From contig NZ_LIQQ01000325.1 of NCBI RefSeq assembly GCF_001418565.1, positions 1 to 55,521 on the forward strand: a DNA stretch of 55,521 nt, written 5' to 3'. This stretch comes from Streptomyces graminilatus. Lineage in GTDB: Bacteria; Actinomycetota; Actinomycetes; Streptomycetales; Streptomycetaceae. This document shows, one piece after another, positions 52,293-55,521 of the stretch (position 1 is the stretch's first letter; each line of letters begins with the position of its first letter). Under the pieces are notes generated by a model. The model had not been told where the DNA came from. It made no database searches and saw only the letters and a list, made by a program, of their open reading frames with translations. The translations under genes and the position numbers were made by a program.

Positions 52293-52709
52293 TTGCGGCA
52301 CATCTACCGCTGCCCCTTGCGCTGGGCGGACATGGACGCGTACGGCCACGTCAACAACGTGGTCTTCCTCCGCTACCTGGAGGAAGCCCGTATCGACTTC
52401 CTGTTCCGCCCGGACAAGGACTTCCAGCAGGGGTCCGTGGTGGCGCGCCACGAGATCGACTACAAACGGCAGTTGGTCCACCGCCACACCCCCGTGGACA
52501 TCGAGTTGTGGGTCACGCGGATAAGGGCGGCGTCCTTCACCCTCACCTACGAGGTCAAGGACCCGGACCAGATGTACGTGAAGGCCTCGACGGTCATCGT
52601 GCCGTTCGACTTCGCGACCCAGCGTCCGCGGCGCATCACCTCCGAGGAACGGGAGTTCCTGGAGGAGTACATGGATGACGCCAAGGACGAGAAGGCCGTC
52701 GCCGCATGA
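52293..52709 (+). CDS. Acyl-CoA thioesterase, hotdog fold
   Basis: 138 aa from TTG 52293, two bases after the ettA stop. RCPLRWADMDAYGHVNNVVF carries the catalytic Asp of the 4-hydroxybenzoyl-CoA/YbgC type, followed by YLEEARIDFL and HEIDYKRQLVHRHTPVDIEL. Co-transcribed with ettA; substrate unknown. Stop overlaps the next ATG. Confidence 0.88.
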   Translation: MRHIYRCPLRWADMDAYGHVNNVVFLRYLEEARIDFLFRPDKDFQQGSVVARHEIDYKRQLVHRHTPVDIELWVTRIRAASFTLTYEVKDPDQMYVKASTVIVPFDFATQRPRRITSEEREFLEEYMDDAKDEKAVAA

Positions 52710-53392
52710 CGGTCCTGCACCTCGCCGACGAGGGGGAGGCGGCCGACCTCGCCGCCTTCCTCGCCCGGCTGCTCCACTACGACCGCGGGGCGGCGGTCCG
52801 CCTCCAGGCGGCCGGCACCGCCCTCGCGGTGTTCGGCCGTCCCCCGTCCTTCGAGGTCCTCGCGATCCGCGCGGCCCGGCTCGCCAAGCCGTACGAGAAC
52901 GGGCTGGACGTCGCCCTCGACGTCACCGTGTCGGCCGGTGAACTCCTGGAGACGGTGGACGAGTCCGCCGCCACCTTCACCGTCCCGGCGGCGGTCACCG
53001 GCCCGCCCTGGGCCGGCGTACTGCCCCCGCGCGGCGGCTGGCGCCCCGAGCCCGGTCTGCCCGCACCGGACGCGCTGCGCACGATGGTCGCCGCGGCGGT
53101 CGCCGAATTCCGGTCCCGTACGCAGGAGTTGGCGCCCGAGCTGCGTACCCGTGCCGAACTCGACCGGGTCGGGCGGGAGATCTGGTCCCGGAAGGTGGGG
53201 GACACCCGTCTGCCCGTGCGCGCGGTGCACGCGGCGCAGTCTCTGGGCTTCCTGCGGCCCGCACCGGCGTCCGGTGAGGCGCAGCCGCTCGCGCTGGTCT
53301 CCTCGGGGCCCTGGCTGCGGCTGCGTACCGAGTTCGGCTCGGTGGCCGTACGCGGGGCGGGACTCGGCTCGCTGGACGTAAGCGTCCGCTGA
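52706..53392 (+). CDS. Conserved unknown actinobacterial protein
   Basis: 228 aa, ATG 52706 overlapping the thioesterase stop (ATGA). Mixed alpha/beta with LARLLHYDRGAAVRLQAAGT, a predicted beta sandwich to ~90, then VGREIWSRKVGDTRLPVRAV and a repeating VSSGPWLRLRTEFGSVAVRG end. It regularly follows ettA and the thioesterase in Streptomyces. No function known to me. Confidence 0.8.
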   Translation: MTVLHLADEGEAADLAAFLARLLHYDRGAAVRLQAAGTALAVFGRPPSFEVLAIRAARLAKPYENGLDVALDVTVSAGELLETVDESAATFTVPAAVTGPPWAGVLPPRGGWRPEPGLPAPDALRTMVAAAVAEFRSRTQELAPELRTRAELDRVGREIWSRKVGDTRLPVRAVHAAQSLGFLRPAPASGEAQPLALVSSGPWLRLRTEFGSVAVRGAGLGSLDVSVR

Positions 53393-53425
53393 CACCCCTC
53401 CGGGTCCGGGGCCGGAGCCGGGGCG

Positions 53426-53830
53426 TCAGCCCTCCGTGTTCACCATCGAGGCCGCCGCGTACGTCAGGTAGTTCCACAGCGTCCGCTCGTGCTCCTCGGA
53501 GAGGCCGAGCTCCTCGACGGCGACGCGCATGTGCTTCAGCCAGGCGTCGTGCGCGGCCCGGTCGACGGCGAAGGGGGCGTGCCGCATCCGCAGCCGGGGG
53601 TGGCCGCGGTTCTCGCTGTACGTCGTGGGGCCGCCCCAGTACTGGATCAGGAACAGCGTGAACCGGTCCTCGGCCGGGCCCAGGTCCTCCTCCGGATACA
53701 TGGGCCGCAGCAGCGGGTCCCCGGCGACACCCTCGTAGAACCGGTGTACGAGGCGCCGAAAGGTCTCCTCGCCGCCGACCTGCTCGTAGAAGGTCTGCTC
53801 CTGAAGCGTGCCGCGCGGAATCTCATTCAC
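53426..53830 (-). CDS. glbO: Group II truncated haemoglobin
   Basis: 134 aa. FYEQVGGEETFRRLVHRFYE, LFLIQYWGGPTTYSENRGHP and LRMRHAPFAVDRAAHDAWLK include the proximal His and distal Trp/Tyr positions of trHbO. Oxygen or redox chemistry at the membrane is proposed for the family. GTG 53830 is the start and overlaps the stop of a small upstream ORF as GTGA. Confidence 0.93.
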   Translation of the reverse strand: MNEIPRGTLQEQTFYEQVGGEETFRRLVHRFYEGVAGDPLLRPMYPEEDLGPAEDRFTLFLIQYWGGPTTYSENRGHPRLRMRHAPFAVDRAAHDAWLKHMRVAVEELGLSEEHERTLWNYLTYAAASMVNTEG

Positions 53831-54036
53831 CTCACCATGGTCTCAGACGCACCGACCGAGTACTCCAGGCCTAGGACCAACCCGTCCCGGACCACCGCGA
53901 ACCGGAACGCCCCGTCCCCGGCCAACCTCACCGACGGTCGCGCACCGAGCCGTCGCTTCCCTTCCCGCCAGTAGCGGCGTTCGCGTCCCCGGGCCAGGCG
54001 CAGGACAGTGGACCTATGAGCGCGCACGCTGTCCAT
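53827..54036 (-). CDS. Possible small protein coupled to glbO
   Basis: 69 codons from ATG 54036: MDSVRAHRSTVLRLARGRER, a basic helix, then SVRLAGDGAFRFAVVRDGLV and LGLEYSVGASETMVR, a beta hairpin. Its stop overlaps the glbO GTG. It overlaps the divergent methyltransferase start by 21 nt, which is unusual. Could be real or chance. Confidence 0.45.
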   Translation of the reverse strand: MDSVRAHRSTVLRLARGRERRYWREGKRRLGARPSVRLAGDGAFRFAVVRDGLVLGLEYSVGASETMVR

Positions 54037-55023
54037 GAGGGTGGGGGCGACGAGTTCGGCGGCCTCGATGACCTCGCCGTCTCGGCGCGGGCCGGGCTTG
54101 TGCGGGTGATCGAGGCCAGCGGGGCCTGGGACGGTGACCCGGTCTGGCGGGAGGCGTTCGCGACGGTGCCGCGGCATCTGTTCGTGCCGTACTACTACGC
54201 CGGTGCCGTGTCCGGGCGGCAGCGGCTGTGGGGCGGTAGTCCCGACCGGCGTGCGCGTGAGCGCTGGATGCGCGGTGCCTACGCGGACGCGCCGCTCGCC
54301 ACCCGGGTGCGCGACGGCGACCTGGTCTCCTCCAGCAGCCAGCCCTCGCTCATGGCCCTGATGCTCGCCGCGCTGGAGGTCGAGGACGGGCACAACGTGC
54401 TGGAGATCGGCGCGGGTACGGGATACAACGCGGCGCTGCTCGCCCACCGCCTCGGCGACGAACTCGTCACGACGGTGGACCTGGATCCGGAGATCACCGA
54501 GTCGGCCCGCCGGCACTTGGCCGCCGCCGGCTGCCGCCCGGTCGTCGTCACCGGCGACGGCGCCCGCGGAGTGCCCGAGCGCGGCCCCTTCGACCGGATC
54601 ATCGCGACCTGCACGCTCTCCTCGGTCCCGCGCGCCTGGCTCGCCCAGTGCCGCCCGGGCGCGCGGATCCTGGCACCGTTCGCCACCGGCCTGGTCGCCC
54701 TCACCGTCCTCGACGCAGAGCACGCCGAGGGCCGCTTCCTGCACACGTCCGCCTACTTCGTGCCGCTGCGGGGGACGGGCAGGCCGGAGCCGGAGATCCC
54801 GCACCTGGGCGCCCTCCCGGCCCGGGCACGCGAGCACGAACTGTTCCGGTTCCTGCTGGCGCTCACCACGGGCGGCCTGGAACCGCAGGAGGCGTACGCG
54901 CTGTGGGAGCACGAGGGCCGGCCGGTACGGGAGCGGTACGGGATCACCGTCAGCGGCGACCGGGAGTGGGCCTGGCTCGACGAACCCACGGGTCCGTACG
55001 CCTGGCCCATTCCCGCGTCCTGA
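54016..55023 (+). CDS. PCMT-like SAM-dependent methyltransferase
   Basis: 335 aa. LVRVIEASGAW and VPRHLFVPYYYAG followed by SSSSQPSLMALMLAALEVED and the SAM motif VLEIGAGTGYNAALLAHRLG are of protein-L-isoaspartate methyltransferase type; VTTVDLDPEITE and DRIIATCTLSSVP follow. The C-terminal ~120 residues are an extension seen in actinomycete PCMT-like proteins that modify unknown targets, sometimes in peptide natural products. ATG 54016 has a poor ribosome site. Confidence 0.85.
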   Translation: MSAHAVHEGGGDEFGGLDDLAVSARAGLVRVIEASGAWDGDPVWREAFATVPRHLFVPYYYAGAVSGRQRLWGGSPDRRARERWMRGAYADAPLATRVRDGDLVSSSSQPSLMALMLAALEVEDGHNVLEIGAGTGYNAALLAHRLGDELVTTVDLDPEITESARRHLAAAGCRPVVVTGDGARGVPERGPFDRIIATCTLSSVPRAWLAQCRPGARILAPFATGLVALTVLDAEHAEGRFLHTSAYFVPLRGTGRPEPEIPHLGALPARAREHELFRFLLALTTGGLEPQEAYALWEHEGRPVRERYGITVSGDREWAWLDEPTGPYAWPIPAS

Positions 55024-55028
55024 CAGCA

Positions 55029-55044
55029 GGGCTCGCGGGAGCCC
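55029..55044. terminator. Bidirectional hairpin terminator
   Basis: GGGCTC-GCGG-GAGCCC between the convergent methyltransferase and FHA genes. Confidence 0.6.
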
Positions 55045-55521
55045 TTATCCCCGGCGGATCGTGATCGTCGTCCACGCGCCCACGTGCACCCGGTCGCCGT
55101 CCTGGAGGGGTACGGGGACGAAGGGCTGGATGGGCTCCTCGGAGTTGTTGACCGTCGTACCGTTCGTCGAGTTCTGGTCGACGATCGCCCAGCCGCCGTC
55201 GGGCTGCTGGACCAGTACCGCGTGCTGGTGCGAGACGCCCGGGTCCTCCGGCGGCACCGCCAGGTCGATGTCCGGGGACTCGCCCGTGGAGTGGCGGCGG
55301 CGGCCGATCGTGACCTGGTTGCCGGTGAGCGGGCGCCGCTGCTCCGGCGAGTACGCGGGCAGGTTCAGGCCCGCGGCCTCGGGGCCGGAGCGCTGCATCA
55401 TCGCCATGAAGTACTCGCGGTCCGGGCCGATCGTCGCCGACCAGGTCAACGGCTGCGGCTGCCGCTGGCCGTAGCCGCCGGGCGCGGGCGGGGCCTGGGT
55501 CATGCCGGGCGGCGGATAGCC
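55045..55521 (-). CDS. FHA-domain protein, 5' end beyond the window
   Basis: At least 159 codons. The FHA domain covers the C-terminal ~95 residues: VTIGRRRHSTGESPDIDL, DPGVSHQHAVLVQQPDGGWA and DQNSTNGTTVNN, with the Arg, Ser-His and Asn residues that bind phosphothreonine. Upstream is a Pro/Gly/Tyr/Gln-rich linker that is still open at the window edge (GYPPPG before the ATG at 55503). So the ATG at 55503 is probably internal. Acts in Ser/Thr kinase signalling. Confidence 0.85.
   Translation of the reverse strand, partial: GYPPPGMTQAPPAPGGYGQRQPQPLTWSATIGPDREYFMAMMQRSGPEAAGLNLPAYSPEQRRPLTGNQVTIGRRRHSTGESPDIDLAVPPEDPGVSHQHAVLVQQPDGGWAIVDQNSTNGTTVNNSEEPIQPFVPVPLQDGDRVHVGAWTTITIRRG

Noticed and set aside
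53827..54912. 361-aa minus-strand frame
   Set aside because: Only its last 69 codons lie outside the methyltransferase antisense region; the rest is shadow.

Overview
The window is high-GC DNA with GTG/TTG starts, a group 2 Hrd-type sigma factor, SsbB, a thioester/sortase surface protein, GntR-controlled plasmid-like genes and dense head-to-tail operons. Everything points to Streptomyces or a close relative.

Backbone, left part (1-12299): galU (-); an MFS exporter, a fused two-domain ABC permease and an SBP family 5 lipoprotein (all -), with a Fur/Zur-type box in front; a GNAT acetyltransferase (-); a sigma-70 factor (+); and a cobalamin block of cobL, cobK, a NiCoT nickel/cobalt permease behind a Nur-like box, and convergent cobH.

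Element 1 (12300-37881): a 25.5 kb integrative and conjugative element of the pSAM2 type (AICE), bounded by a 47-bp direct repeat of the 3' part of a tRNA-Arg(UCU) gene. The right third is the backbone: Pif-like Nudix, KorSA, Pra-like, TraSA (FtsK type), Spd proteins, RepSA, Xis and Int. KorSA-type operators can be read directly. The left two thirds are cargo: a GntR-controlled set of tiny overlapping genes, then several unrelated modules separated by four same-strand copies of a ~140-bp intergenic repeat. The modules hold a PIN-domain protein plus an unknown 396-aa protein, a small nuclease-like protein, a pentapeptide-repeat membrane protein, an unknown 280-aa protein, and an Mrr-nuclease/STAND NTPase of markedly lower GC. 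An IS481-type insertion sequence with clean 15-bp target duplications sits in the last codons of the Nudix gene.

Backbone, middle part (37882-45291): two adjacent dynamin-like GTPases (probable DynA/DynB of sporulation septation), ssbB, a TQXA-domain sortase substrate that has lost the thioester cysteine, and a small unknown gene.

Element 2 (45292-50584): a 5.3 kb minimal integrative element bounded by an 84-bp direct repeat. It holds a 5'-truncated integrase, a remnant GntR gene, a GNAT gene with an internal amber codon, and one intact AT-richer gene for a sugar-kinase-like plus AAA+ ATPase protein. That gene is the best candidate here for an undescribed defence system.

Backbone, right part (50585-55521): ettA, a hotdog thioesterase, a conserved unknown gene, truncated haemoglobin glbO with a coupled small ORF, a PCMT-like methyltransferase and the 3' part of an FHA-domain gene cut by the window end.
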